DNA from: Ectothiorhodospiraceae bacterium
Lineage (GTDB): Bacteria > Pseudomonadota > Gammaproteobacteria > Nitrococcales > Aquisalimonadaceae
DNA length: 42,274 nucleotides
NCBI GenBank assembly: GCA_007117515.1
Contig: SKGQ01000031.1
Location: forward strand, 1-42,274
Reading direction: 5' to 3'
Below the pieces are notes generated by a model. It did not search any database and was not told the DNA's origin. It saw only the letters and a program-made list of their open reading frames with translations. This document shows positions 32,421-41,696 of the stretch, piece after piece (within the stretch, counting starts at the first letter, position 1; every line of letters starts with the position of its first letter). The position numbers and the translations under genes are program-made.

Positions 32421-33845
32421 GTGGCCTATCAGCCAAAATCACTGCGCAAGCTCATCCTTTACGGTTTTGGCACCGTGTCGCTGCCATTGCTGCTGGCGCT
32501 GGCCTACGCCGTGGTGCACATGGACCGGGTCGCGCAGAAAAGCCAGCATGCCGTCTACCAGGCGGTCCAGGCCACCACCAGCAGTCAGCAGTTGCTCGAC
32601 CGCCTGACTGATATGGAACGCACCGCCCGCCAGCACCTCATCCTCGAAGATGAGGGGCTACTGGAGAATTACGGCGAAACCCACGAAGAAACCCTCGAGA
32701 TTGTCCGTCGGCTGCATCGCCTGCCACTGGATGAAAGCCATCGCGAGCAACTGGACGGCTTCGCGATGGCCAATCTGGGTCTGTACCAACAACTGCAGGA
32801 TGACGCGATCGCCGATCAGGACGAGCTGGTACTCACCTTCCAGAATCTGAACAGGCAAGCCCGCCATCTACTCGCCAGCAGCAACCGCATGGTTGACCGG
32901 GAGGCGCTGGCCATGCGCGAGACCGCCGGCGATGCGCGACGCATGCTGCTGCTGACTGCCGCCATCCTGCCGCCGCTGACGGCACTGCTCGCCGTACTGT
33001 TCGCGGTATTGATTACACGCCCGGTGAAACAGCTCGACCAGGCCATACGTCAGCTCGGTGACGGCCGTTTCGGCAAGGAGATCGGCGTTGGCGGGCCACA
33101 GGATCTGCAGGATCTGGGGCGGCGGCTGGACTGGATGAGACTGCGGTTAAAGGAACTGGAAGAACAGAAAAGTCGGTTCCTGCAGCACATGTCCCATGAG
33201 CTGAAAACACCGCTGACCGCGATCCGCGAGGGCGCGGAATTGCTGCAGGACAAGGTGGTCGGTCCACTCAATGTCGAGCAGCAGGAGGTTGCGGCGATCC
33301 TGCAGAGCAACACCCTTTCCCTGCAGCGCCTGATCGAGGACATGCTGAATTTCGGCACGTCGCGTGGCGAGCGCAGCAGCCTGCACCTCCGGCACCTGCA
33401 ACTGGCGCCTCTGATCGACTCGGTCTGCCGCAACCATAAGCCGGTGATGATGAGCCGATCGATTGACCTGCAGACAGACCTGCACGACGTACGTCTGGAA
33501 GCCGACGAAGAAAAACTTCGCGCGATCGTCGATAATCTATTGTCGAACGCAGTGAAATTCTCGCCGGCCGAAGGGATTATTCAGGTCCTGACCGAACGCC
33601 ACGGCAACACCGTTGTCATCGAAGTCATCGATCAGGGCCCCGGGATACCGGAGGCGGAGCGGGAATCGGTCTTCGGCGCCTTCTTCCAGGGCACTCATCG
33701 GGCCAGCGGCTACGTCAAGGGGTCCGGGCTCGGCCTGTCCATCGCCAAGGAGTATGTAGATGCCCATAACGGCAGTATCGAAGCCTTGCCCGGCCAGGAT
33801 GGCGGTACGCGAATGCGCATCATCCTGCCGCTTGGCCAGACCTGA
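32421..33845 (+). CDS. glrK: Sensor histidine kinase GlrK (QseE-type)
   Basis: A 474-residue kinase starting at GTG. TM1 is about 11-33, a helical periplasmic sensor about 34-175, TM2 about 176-198, HAMP about 199-250. The H-box HMSHELKTPL holds the phosphorylated H259; DNLLSNAVKFS and DQGPGIP, GSGLGLSIAKE are the ATP-lid boxes. Followed by a QseG-like lipoprotein and a GlrR-type regulator, the glrK-qseG-glrR order of enterobacteria, which senses envelope stress and activates sigma-54 promoters such as glmY. Confidence 0.9.
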   Translation: MAYQPKSLRKLILYGFGTVSLPLLLALAYAVVHMDRVAQKSQHAVYQAVQATTSSQQLLDRLTDMERTARQHLILEDEGLLENYGETHEETLEIVRRLHRLPLDESHREQLDGFAMANLGLYQQLQDDAIADQDELVLTFQNLNRQARHLLASSNRMVDREALAMRETAGDARRMLLLTAAILPPLTALLAVLFAVLITRPVKQLDQAIRQLGDGRFGKEIGVGGPQDLQDLGRRLDWMRLRLKELEEQKSRFLQHMSHELKTPLTAIREGAELLQDKVVGPLNVEQQEVAAILQSNTLSLQRLIEDMLNFGTSRGERSSLHLRHLQLAPLIDSVCRNHKPVMMSRSIDLQTDLHDVRLEADEEKLRAIVDNLLSNAVKFSPAEGIIQVLTERHGNTVVIEVIDQGPGIPEAERESVFGAFFQGTHRASGYVKGSGLGLSIAKEYVDAHNGSIEALPGQDGGTRMRIILPLGQT

Positions 33846-33869
33846 ACGGGCCAACCCGGGCCATCGCAC

Positions 33870-34412
33870 GTGCTGAGCCGGATCGCGCCGGCATTTCTGC
33901 TGACCTTGCTGCTGCTCGGCGGCTGCCAGCATCTGCCGGACCTGACAGAGAAGCCGCGCGAGCGATCATCGGCCATGGCGCCGCCCCAGGCGGCATATGC
34001 CGACGTGCTGCTGCGCAGCGAACTGGACTGGTTTCACCACGCCGACCTGGACGCCCGGCTTGCCCGCTATGAGGCAATGCGCAGGACTGAACACTTTCAC
34101 CGCTGTGGCCAGGAAAGCCTGGTCATGGCTCTGGTACAGTCAGGCCGTGACCCGGTCCCGGTGGAGGACCGGCCAAGCCTTATTCGTGCGATGGAGCACT
34201 GCCTCGATGACGAACGGCGAGCGGTGCCTGCCGGCATGGCCGTTACCCTCCTCAACCAGCTGCGGCTACGCGAATCGGAACGGCAGCGGCGCGCCGAGCT
34301 GCGCGAAGAGTTAAACGCCTTGCAGCAGCGTGAGGAAACCACCTCCCGCCAGCTGGAGGAGCTAAAGGAGATTGAGCGGAGCCTGCGCGAGCGCAACCAC
34401 TCCGGTGACTAA
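33870..34412 (+). CDS. qseG: QseG-like outer-membrane lipoprotein
   Basis: A 180-residue lipoprotein starting at GTG. Lipobox LGGC places the lipidated Cys at about 20. The rest is helical; the C-terminal third (LRLRESERQRRAELREELNA and beyond) is a coiled coil. In E. coli QseG contacts GlrK/QseE and modulates its activity, and its gene has the same position between kinase and regulator. Sequence conservation of this family is low, so the name rests mainly on context and architecture. Confidence 0.75.
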   Translation: MLSRIAPAFLLTLLLLGGCQHLPDLTEKPRERSSAMAPPQAAYADVLLRSELDWFHHADLDARLARYEAMRRTEHFHRCGQESLVMALVQSGRDPVPVEDRPSLIRAMEHCLDDERRAVPAGMAVTLLNQLRLRESERQRRAELREELNALQQREETTSRQLEELKEIERSLRERNHSGD

Positions 34413-34424
34413 CGAGGTGAGATT

Positions 34425-35780
34425 ATGAAACATGGTGCGATTCTGCTCGTTGACGACGATCCGGGGCTGCTGCGACTGCTTTCCCTGCGCCTCAAGTCGG
34501 CCGGCTATGAAGTCACCGCTGCAGAGAGTGGCGAGCGCGCACTGGCCATACTCGCCACCTGGCGCCCGGACGTGATCATCACCGACCTGCGCATGGACGG
34601 CATGGACGGACTGGCACTGTTCGATGCCGTGCATCGGCAGCATCCCACCCTGCCGGTCATCATTCTGACGGCCCACGGGTCGATCCCTGATGCCGTGGAA
34701 GCGACGCGCAACGGCGTTTTCAGCTTCCTGACCAAGCCATTCGAGAGCCAGAACCTGCTGGAACAGGTCAGCGAGGCCATCGAGGCCGCCGGCGGCGGTA
34801 CCGGTGAAACCTCCGATGCCGTCGACTGGGCGCGGGACGTAATCACGCGCAGCGCGCTGATGAAGGATGTGCTGAGCAAGGCACGCAAGGTCGCGGATTC
34901 GGATGCAAGCGTCTTCATTCGAGGCGACAGCGGTACTGGCAAGGAGTTGCTTGCTCAGGCAGTACACCGTGCCAGCGGGCGCCATGAGGGCCCCTTCGTC
35001 GCCGTCAACTGCGCTGCTCTTCCGGAAGACCTGCTGGAAGCGGAACTTTTCGGCCATGTCAAGGATGCCTTCCCCGGCGCCACCGAGGAGAAATCAGGGC
35101 TCTTTGTCGCCGCCGATCACGGCACCCTGCTGCTGGACGAGGTGGGCGAATTGCCGCTGCCACTTCAAATCAAGCTGCTTCGCGTGCTGCAGGACGGTGA
35201 AGTCCGTGCCCTCGGTGCTCGTCACGCGGTACCGGTGGATGTACGCACCATTTCCGCCACCAACCGCGACCTGGAAGAGGACATGAACGAGGGTCGGTTC
35301 CGAGAGGACCTTTACTACAGGCTGAACGTCGTCTCGCTGGAGTTGCCGCCACTGAGCGAGCGACGCGAGGATATTCCGCTGCTGGCCGCCCGCTTTCTGG
35401 GCGAACTCAACAGCAGGTACGACCGATCGTTACGCGGCTTTGCACCGGACGCCATGGAGCGTCTGGTCAGCGCCCCCTGGCCGGGTAACGTCCGGGAACT
35501 CTACAACGTGGTGGAACAGTGCGTGACGCTGAGCACAACGCCGATGATCAGTGACAAGCTGGTACAAAGCGCACTGCACGACCAGCCTTCTGACATTCTC
35601 GCCTTTGCCGATGCACGCAAGCACTTCGAAAAGGATTACCTTGCCCGGCTGTTGCAAACCACCGGCGGCAATGTCAGCCAGGCCGCACGCCTCGCGAAGC
35701 GGAACCGCACCGAGTTCTACAAGCTGCTGCATCGGCACAAGATCAATCCGTCGCAGTTCAAGAACGCGGACCGCGCCTGA
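34425..35780 (+). CDS. glrR: Sigma-54-type response regulator GlrR with altered GAFTGA loop
   Basis: A 451-residue regulator with receiver domain (phosphoacceptor D54), AAA+ domain (Walker A GDSGTGKE 167-174; GTLLLDEVGELP Walker B) and C-terminal Fis-type HTH (GGNVSQAARLAKRNRTEFYKLL). The loop that touches sigma-54, normally GAFTGA, reads DAFPGA (214-219). Thr-to-Pro and Gly-to-Asp changes there are expected to weaken or alter sigma-54 contact. Everything else, including RDLYYRLNV-type sensor regions, is intact. Regulation independent of sigma-54 or a special contact are both possible. Confidence 0.88.
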   Translation: MKHGAILLVDDDPGLLRLLSLRLKSAGYEVTAAESGERALAILATWRPDVIITDLRMDGMDGLALFDAVHRQHPTLPVIILTAHGSIPDAVEATRNGVFSFLTKPFESQNLLEQVSEAIEAAGGGTGETSDAVDWARDVITRSALMKDVLSKARKVADSDASVFIRGDSGTGKELLAQAVHRASGRHEGPFVAVNCAALPEDLLEAELFGHVKDAFPGATEEKSGLFVAADHGTLLLDEVGELPLPLQIKLLRVLQDGEVRALGARHAVPVDVRTISATNRDLEEDMNEGRFREDLYYRLNVVSLELPPLSERREDIPLLAARFLGELNSRYDRSLRGFAPDAMERLVSAPWPGNVRELYNVVEQCVTLSTTPMISDKLVQSALHDQPSDILAFADARKHFEKDYLARLLQTTGGNVSQAARLAKRNRTEFYKLLHRHKINPSQFKNADRA

Positions 35781-36107
35781 CCCCAACCCCGCCATTGCGT
35801 GCCGCTGCGGCGGGCAATGGCGGCTGACCCGGAACGTCGCCCGATGGCAACGTGTTTCCGACCCCGCAGTGTTTCCTTAACATCCCTTCCAAAATGCCAC
35901 TGGCGCGCCGACAGACTGTCCGGCAAACTAGCATTCGATCGCTTAATGTACATTCTTGGGATGTGCATCTAAGCTTATGAGTTGGATTGCGTTATGGAAG
36001 AACAGATCTGTTCCCGCCTGCCGGCGGTGCGAGCCAGGGCTCTGCCCGCCCACGTGACCAGACCTGCACTTCCCTTTCGAGCCGGCAAGGATCAAAACGA
36101 GGCAAGC
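35781..36107. other. Region between glrR and the Tol-Pal operon
   Basis: A hairpin CCGCCATTGC ... GCAATGGCGG (35789-35823, ten-bp arms) follows glrR and may end its transcript, although no T run follows. The remaining AT-richer part (about 35875-35990) probably holds the tol-pal promoter. From 35994 an in-frame ATG could extend YbgC by 38 residues; I regard this as untranslated leader. Confidence 0.45.
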
Positions 36108-36509
36108 GTGTTTCAATTACCAGTTCGGGTGTACTACGAAGATACCGACAGCGGCGGCGTGGTCTATCACGCCAATCACGTGCGCTTTTTCGAGCGGGCG
36201 CGCACCGAATGGTTGCGCAGCATCGGCTTCGAGCAGGACGAGCTGCTGCGTGACCGACGCCTGGTTTTTGCCGTTCACTCCATGAATATCCGCTATCTGA
36301 AGCCGATCCGTTTCAACGCGATGCTGACGGTAACCAACCGGGTAGCGGGTATGCGACGCACCAGCATTGAATTCGATCAGCGCATCCTCTGCGACCGTCT
36401 GGAGACAACCTATTGTCTGGCCACGGTTCGCGTGGTCTGCGTCGACGCCGACACCTTCAGTCCCTGCCCCCTGCCAGAGGACATGACCGCGGAGTTCGAC
36501 CATGCATGA
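36108..36509 (+). CDS. ybgC: Acyl-CoA thioesterase YbgC (Tol-Pal cluster)
   Basis: A 133-residue hotdog-fold thioesterase. VRVYYEDTDSGGVVYHANH contains the catalytic Asp and the Y/H pair. A GTG start at 36108 gives the same length and N-terminus as E. coli YbgC; GAGG lies just upstream. It overlaps tolQ by eight bases and is the first gene of the Tol-Pal operon. Confidence 0.9.
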   Translation: MFQLPVRVYYEDTDSGGVVYHANHVRFFERARTEWLRSIGFEQDELLRDRRLVFAVHSMNIRYLKPIRFNAMLTVTNRVAGMRRTSIEFDQRILCDRLETTYCLATVRVVCVDADTFSPCPLPEDMTAEFDHA

Positions 36510-37218
36510 CGAGATGTCCATTCTGCGTCTGATTCTCGATGCCAGCCTGCTGGTGCAACTGGTCATGCTGGTGCTGGTGCTGGCCTCGGTGGCGTCATGG
36601 GCCATGATGTTCCGCAAGCGCTCACAGCTGCGCCAGGCAGCCGAGGAAGCCGAGGAGTTCGAGGACCGGTTCTGGTCCGGCGGCAATCTGGCCGAAATCT
36701 ACGCCCGCATCGAACCCACCGAGGAGGCCGATGGCGCGATGGAACGTATCTTCCGCGCCGGTTTCCGTGAGTTCTCGCGCATGCGCAAGCAGACAGGCGT
36801 GCCCGGCGACGCCCAGGTGGAGGCGGCACAGCGCGCGATGCGCATTGCCCTGGCGCGTGAGGAAGACGATCTGGAGCAGCATCTGCCGTTCCTCGCCACG
36901 GTAGGCTCAGTGAGCCCGTACATCGGCCTGTTCGGCACCGTCTGGGGGATCATGAATTCGTTCCGCGCGCTGGGCATGCAGCAGCAGGCCACACTGGCCA
37001 CCGTGGCGCCGGGAATCGCCGAGGCCTTGATCGCCACCGCGCTCGGGCTGTTTGCGGCGATTCCTGCAGTGATCGGCTATAACCGCTATGCCAATGCCGC
37101 AGAGCGTACCGCCGGTCGCTACGAAACCTTCATGGAGGAATTCATCAGCATCCTGCAGCGACATTCCCACAGCGCGCCGGCAACGCCTGAACGGCCCACT
37201 GAGCAGCGGAGCGACTGA
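36502..37218 (+). CDS. tolQ: Tol-Pal proton channel subunit TolQ
   Basis: A 238-residue inner-membrane protein of the ExbB/TolQ family with TM1 about 12-34, and TM2-TM3 about 130-200 (GSVSPYIGLFGTVWGIMNSF and VAPGIAEALIATALGLFAAIPAV, holding the Thr lining the proton path). It works with TolR to energise TolA. It overlaps ybgC and tolR. Confidence 0.95.
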   Translation: MHDEMSILRLILDASLLVQLVMLVLVLASVASWAMMFRKRSQLRQAAEEAEEFEDRFWSGGNLAEIYARIEPTEEADGAMERIFRAGFREFSRMRKQTGVPGDAQVEAAQRAMRIALAREEDDLEQHLPFLATVGSVSPYIGLFGTVWGIMNSFRALGMQQQATLATVAPGIAEALIATALGLFAAIPAVIGYNRYANAAERTAGRYETFMEEFISILQRHSHSAPATPERPTEQRSD

Positions 37219-37670
37219 TGGCAGCGGTCAGCACCACCCGCAGCGCGAGACGAGCTCGGCGCAAACCGATGTCGGAAATCAATGTCGTACCTTACATTGA
37301 TGTGATGCTGGTGCTGCTGGTGATTTTCATGGTCACGGCGCCACTGCTGTATCAGGGCGTGGCCGTGGATCTGCCCCAGGAGGCCGCAGAGCCGCTGCCG
37401 CAGGACGAGCGCGACCCTGTGATCGTCACCGTCAGCCGGGATGGCGAGTACACGCTGAGCATCGGTGACGACCCGGATGCGCCGCTGGGCATGGATGAGA
37501 TCATGGACCTGGTCAGCCGGGTCATGCGCAACAGCCCCGAGACACCGGTGCTGGTGCGCGGCGACCGCAACGTCGCCTATGGACATGTGCTGCAGGTCAT
37601 GTCGACGCTACGTGGTGCAGGAGTACCGCAGGTGGGGCTGATGACGGAACCGCCCCGGGAGCAACAGTAG
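37218..37670 (+). CDS. tolR: Tol-Pal proton channel subunit TolR
   Basis: A 150-residue ExbD/TolR protein with one N-terminal membrane helix in VPYIDVMLVLLVIFMVTAPL; the Asp at about residue 30 is the proton carrier. The periplasmic domain (about 55-148) binds peptidoglycan. Start ATG overlaps the tolQ stop (TGATG). Confidence 0.95.
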   Translation: MAAVSTTRSARRARRKPMSEINVVPYIDVMLVLLVIFMVTAPLLYQGVAVDLPQEAAEPLPQDERDPVIVTVSRDGEYTLSIGDDPDAPLGMDEIMDLVSRVMRNSPETPVLVRGDRNVAYGHVLQVMSTLRGAGVPQVGLMTEPPREQQ

Positions 37671-38575
37671 TGCCGCGTCAGGCATTTCGTCCCAGCGAAG
37701 GCCGCTTTCTGCTCTATTCGTTACTGGTTCATGCCGGGCTGCTGGCAATCCTGCTGATCAACCTCGGCCCCATGACCAGCGTGCAGCAGGCACAGCCGCC
37801 GGAAATCATCCACGCGATCACCGTGGACGAGGACAGCCTGGCCCAGGTGCAGCAGGAGCGGGAGCAACGGGAAGTCGAGCAGCGACGTGCCGAGGAAGCG
37901 GCCCAGCGGCAACGTCAGGCCGAGGAAGAACGGCGTCAGGCGGAGCAGGAACGGCAGCGCCAGGTCGAACAGCAGCGGCGCGCCCGCGAACAGCAGGAAG
38001 CCGAGGAACGGCAACGTCAGGAACAGGCCGAACAACGCCGCGAGCAAGAAGCCGCCCAGCGCCGCGCTGAGGAAGAGGAACGGCGGCAACGCGAGGCAGC
38101 GGAACAACGCCGTCAGGAGGAAGTGGAACGGCAACGCGCCGAGGAAGAGCGACGTCAGGCCGAGGAAGAGGCACGGCGACAGCGCGAAGAGGAAGCGCGC
38201 CGCCAGGCCGAGGCGGAAGCTCAGCGCGAACGCGAGGCGGAACTGCAGCGCCAGCTTGAGGAAGAGGCCGCGCAGCAGGCCGCGGAACGTGCCCGAACAC
38301 GGTTCGTGGATGCTTGGGGTCGAGCCGTACGGCAGGCCTGGACACGGCCGCCGGGATCGGATTCCGGTCTGACCGCCGACGTTCGCGTTCGCGTGCTGCC
38401 GGATGGGGAAGTCACAAGCGTCGAGATCGTACGTAGCAGCGGCGATGCGATCTTCGACCGCTCGGTGGAGTCAGCGATTCGACGCGCATCGCCGCTGCCG
38501 GTGCCCGATGACTCGGCCGCGTTCCGCCGCGCCGGGCTCGATAACATCACCTTCAGGTTCAACCCGGATCAATGA
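37670..38575 (+). CDS. tolA: Tol-Pal energy-transfer protein TolA
   Basis: A 301-residue protein starting at GTG (TAGTG overlap with tolR). One membrane helix about 13-33, a long Glu/Arg/Gln-rich helical domain (about 60-205) and the C-terminal domain (about 210-301, SVEIVRSSGDAIFDRSVESA) that binds Pal and TolB. The helical part uses Arg where enterobacterial TolA uses Lys and Ala, in line with the high GC content. Its bases are repetitive, so assembly slips are possible, but the frame is open. Confidence 0.93.
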   Translation: MPRQAFRPSEGRFLLYSLLVHAGLLAILLINLGPMTSVQQAQPPEIIHAITVDEDSLAQVQQEREQREVEQRRAEEAAQRQRQAEEERRQAEQERQRQVEQQRRAREQQEAEERQRQEQAEQRREQEAAQRRAEEEERRQREAAEQRRQEEVERQRAEEERRQAEEEARRQREEEARRQAEAEAQREREAELQRQLEEEAAQQAAERARTRFVDAWGRAVRQAWTRPPGSDSGLTADVRVRVLPDGEVTSVEIVRSSGDAIFDRSVESAIRRASPLPVPDDSAAFRRAGLDNITFRFNPDQ

Positions 38576-39870
38576 CCATGCGCAAGACAATCGCCCGACT
38601 TCGACCCCTGCTTTTCGGTCTTCTGCTGCTCCCGGTCCTGGGCCGGGCCGAACTCATCATCGAGATCACGGGCGGCGCCGAGGCAGCCATCCCGATCGCC
38701 GTGGTTCCCTTTGCCTGGGAGGGTGATGGCGAACTGCCGGAGGATATGGCCAGAGTCATCGATGCCAATCTGGCACGTTCGGGCCAGTTCGAACCGCTGG
38801 CGCGCAGCGAATTCATAGAAACACCGAACCGGCGCGAGGATGTGCGCTTCCCGAACTGGCGGGCACTGGGCGTCGACAACCTGGTATTGGGTAACGTGGA
38901 GCGGGATGGTAGCGGCTACCGCGTGCGCTACGAGCTGCTCGACGTTTTCACCGGTCAGCGCCAGGAAGGCAAGAGTTTCCGGGTTGCCGGCGACGCACTC
39001 CGCACCCTGTCCCACGTGATCAGCGACGAGATCTACGAGGCCCTGCTGGGACGGCCCGGCGCCTTCAATTCGCGCATCGCCTACGTGACCATGGAGGATC
39101 GCAACGGCGAGCGCCGCTGGCGTCTGCTGGTTGCCGACGCCGACGGCCATGAGCCGCAGACAATCCTGACCTCCCCTGAACCGTTGATGTCTCCGGCCTG
39201 GTCTCCTGATGGAGAGAAGCTCGCCTACGTCTCGTTCGAGGGGCGCCGCTCAGAAGTGTTCGTGCAGAACGTGGGTAGCGGCGAGCGCGACAAGGTCGCC
39301 AGTTTCGAGGGCATCAACAGCGCTCCCGCCTGGTCACCGGACGGCCGTCGCCTGAGCATCACCCGCTCACGTGGCGGCCAGACGGATGTCTATGTGCTGG
39401 ACATGAACAGTCGCGAGACCCGGCAGGTCACCGACAGCATGTCCATTGACACCGAGGCGGTCTGGATGCCCGACGGCCGCAGCCTGCTGTTCACCTCGGA
39501 CCGCGCCGGGGGACCGCAGATTTACCGCGTCAACGCGGATGGCTCCGGCACCCGGCGACTCAGCTACGAAGGCAACTACAATGCCTCGCCCTCCATTTCG
39601 CCGGACGGACGCCAGGTGGCCATGGTCCATCGCAGATCGAACGGGCGCTTCGCGATCGCGGTGCAGGACCTGGATGGTGAGAATTTCCGCGTCCTGACCC
39701 CGGGTGGGCAGGACGAGAGCCCGAGTTTCGCGCCCAACGGTGCCATGGTGCTGTACGCCACCCGCGCCAACGGGCGCAGTGTCCTGGGCACCGTCTCGCT
39801 GTTCGGAGACGCCAGGCAAACCATGTCCACATCCGGTGAGCGCATCCGCGAACCGGCTTGGTCACCCTGA
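38572..39870 (+). CDS. tolB: Tol-Pal periplasmic beta-propeller TolB
   Basis: A 432-residue protein with a signal peptide (about 1-26), N-terminal domain (35-165) and a six-bladed propeller of repeats such as SPAWSPDGEKLAYVSF and APAWSPDGRRLSI. It links TolA and Pal. Start 38572 overlaps tolA (ATGA); an ATG at 38578 is the alternative. Confidence 0.95.
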   Translation: MTMRKTIARLRPLLFGLLLLPVLGRAELIIEITGGAEAAIPIAVVPFAWEGDGELPEDMARVIDANLARSGQFEPLARSEFIETPNRREDVRFPNWRALGVDNLVLGNVERDGSGYRVRYELLDVFTGQRQEGKSFRVAGDALRTLSHVISDEIYEALLGRPGAFNSRIAYVTMEDRNGERRWRLLVADADGHEPQTILTSPEPLMSPAWSPDGEKLAYVSFEGRRSEVFVQNVGSGERDKVASFEGINSAPAWSPDGRRLSITRSRGGQTDVYVLDMNSRETRQVTDSMSIDTEAVWMPDGRSLLFTSDRAGGPQIYRVNADGSGTRRLSYEGNYNASPSISPDGRQVAMVHRRSNGRFAIAVQDLDGENFRVLTPGGQDESPSFAPNGAMVLYATRANGRSVLGTVSLFGDARQTMSTSGERIREPAWSP

Positions 39871-39920
39871 GAACGTCGACACACGACGATACATTGCCAG
39901 TTCATACACCGGAGAACACG

Positions 39921-40478
39921 ATGAACCGCAAAAGTCTTTACCGCTGGCTGCTGATTGCCCTGATGACACTGGTGCTTGCCGCATGTGCAACCACCGACGA
40001 GGAACGGGTCGACGATGACGAAGGCCTGACCGACGAGGAACTGGCCGCCATGGAACGTGATCGGGCGACCGAAGCCCGTGGCCTCGAGGGGCGTCGTTCG
40101 CTGGAAGGATCAGAGCTCGAGGAGCTGCTCAACGATCCCAACAGTCCGCTGTCACGGCGCACGGTCTATTTCGATTTCGACAGCAGCGAAATTCGTGAGC
40201 GGGATGTCAGCATTCTGGAAGCCCACGCTGCGTTCCTGGCGGATCATCCGGATCAGCGCATCACCGTGGAGGGTCACACCGACGAGCGCGGTTCGCCAGA
40301 ATACAACCTGGCACTGGGCGAACGTCGGGCACTGGCCGTAAAGCGCGCACTGGTACTTTACGGCGCCTCGGATGGCCAGATCCGTGTGACCAGCTATGGC
40401 GAGGAAAACTCGGCCGCGTTGGGCAGTGACGAGGAAAGCTGGTCGCGTAATCGGCGCGGCGAACTGGTCTACCGCTAG
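39921..40478 (+). CDS. pal: Peptidoglycan-associated lipoprotein Pal
   Basis: A 185-residue lipoprotein with lipobox LAAC (Cys at 22), an acidic linker, and an OmpA-like domain (about 75-185; TVEGHTDERGSPEYNLALGE carries the diaminopimelate-binding Asp and Arg). The ribosome site GGAGAA is set back six bases from the ATG. The UAG stop codon belongs to the CTAG at the edge of a repeat element, so the insertion separates pal from cpoB while leaving the protein complete. Confidence 0.95.
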   Translation: MNRKSLYRWLLIALMTLVLAACATTDEERVDDDEGLTDEELAAMERDRATEARGLEGRRSLEGSELEELLNDPNSPLSRRTVYFDFDSSEIRERDVSILEAHAAFLADHPDQRITVEGHTDERGSPEYNLALGERRALAVKRALVLYGASDGQIRVTSYGEENSAALGSDEESWSRNRRGELVYR

Positions 40479-40611
40479 GGAAACACTGATTCCCCGACTG
40501 CTGCGTTGCGCTGCTTGACCGCAGAATGACTGCGGAGCGGTACAGCGCGCCTTGCCTCGGAAAAAATGCGGACTCCAACGCAGGCGTGAGAATAGATCAG
40601 TGTTTCCCTAG
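40475..40611. mobile_element. Short repeat element copy between pal and cpoB
   Basis: A 137-bp deletion form: left end C-TA-GGGAAACACTGATT joins directly to CCCCGACTGCTGCGTTGCGCTGC of module A, which continues to GGAAAAAATGCGG. The right end is TAGATCAGTGTTTCCC-TA-G. The left half of module A's outer arm is missing. It interrupts the tol-pal operon exactly at the pal stop codon. Confidence 0.85.
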
Positions 40612-40614
40612 CCT

Positions 40615-40641
40615 CGCCACGCGGGCTTGTCCCGCGTGGCG
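40615..40641. other. Perfect 11-bp stem hairpin after the pal element
   Basis: CGCCACGCGGG and CCCGCGTGGCG pair around CTTGT. Without a T run it could still reduce read-through from pal into cpoB or mark the old 3' end of pal. Confidence 0.55.
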
Positions 40642-40742
40642 ATCCGCCGGTGCCTGTGACAGACTGGGCTCGATGGGAATGGCTGGCTGATGCGTCAGTC
40701 TCCCCTGGGTTGAGCCTCTAATCCACACCTCTCGGTCAGTTG

Positions 40743-41660
40743 ATGCCTATCATGTTCAAGACAACCCTCACCGCCCTTGCCGTTGCAGCATTGATCGCCA
40801 CCGGTTCTGCCCAGGCACAGTCCACCGATGAGCGACTCGAACGGTTGGAACGGAGACTGGAAAGCAGCGCACTGCTGGAACTCAGCAATCAGAACGAACA
40901 GCTTCGCAGGGAGATCCAGCGCCTGACCGGGCGAATCGACGAACTGGAACGTGAGATCGAGGGCACCCGTCGGCAACAGCGTAGCCTGTATCAGGACCTG
41001 GACCAGCGCCTGCAGGCACTTGGCGGTGAAAGCGTCGAAATGCCTGCCGAAGACACCGCCGTTCCGGGCGACGAAGCACCGCTGGTCGCCGACACGCCGA
41101 GGCTGGACCGAGCGCTGGAAGGCGAAATGGAAGCGCCAGCCGAGGTCGAGGAACCCACCGCCCCCGTGACAGGGGAAGGCCCCGAGGACGAACGCGACGC
41201 TCTGGCCGAAGCCGAGGAAATGCTCAGCGAGGCGGAATCGCGGACTGACGCCGAAGACACCCCCCGCGAACCGACCGGGGATGCCGGCGAAGCCTATCGG
41301 GAAGCGTTCAACCTGTTGCGCGATGGCCGTTATGCCCGAGCCGGTGACGGCTTCCGCAGCGTCATCGAGCAACACCCGGATACCACCGAAGCGGACAACG
41401 CACTGTACTGGCTGGCCGAGTCCTATTACGTGGTCCGCAACTTCGATGAGGCCAAGGGCTATTTCACCCAGGTCGCCGAGGACAGCAATAACAACAAGCG
41501 TCCGGATGCGATGCTGAAGCTGGGCTATATCCACTACGAGGAAGGAAACTACGCCGACGCGCGCGGAATCCTCGAGACCGTGCGCGACGAGTTCTCGGGT
41601 ACTACTGTAGCCACCCTGGCCGAGAACCGGCTCAACCGCATGCGTGACGAGGGTCGTTGA
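40743..41660 (+). CDS. cpoB: Tol-Pal coordinator CpoB (YbgF)
   Basis: A 305-residue periplasmic protein: signal peptide 1-23, coiled-coil trimerisation helix (about 26-90), a long acidic Pro/Glu/Ala linker (about 95-180) and a C-terminal TPR domain (YREAFNLLRDGRYARAGDGF and following, about 182-305). CpoB links PBP1B activity with Tol. The start is uncertain (TTG 40740, ATG 40743 or ATG 40752) as no ribosome site is obvious. A repeat element and a hairpin lie between pal and this gene, so it may rely on its own promoter. Confidence 0.88.
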   Translation: MPIMFKTTLTALAVAALIATGSAQAQSTDERLERLERRLESSALLELSNQNEQLRREIQRLTGRIDELEREIEGTRRQQRSLYQDLDQRLQALGGESVEMPAEDTAVPGDEAPLVADTPRLDRALEGEMEAPAEVEEPTAPVTGEGPEDERDALAEAEEMLSEAESRTDAEDTPREPTGDAGEAYREAFNLLRDGRYARAGDGFRSVIEQHPDTTEADNALYWLAESYYVVRNFDEAKGYFTQVAEDSNNNKRPDAMLKLGYIHYEEGNYADARGILETVRDEFSGTTVATLAENRLNRMRDEGR

Positions 41661-41696
41661 CACCCCCGGCACATCCAGTATGATTTCGCGCCGGTC

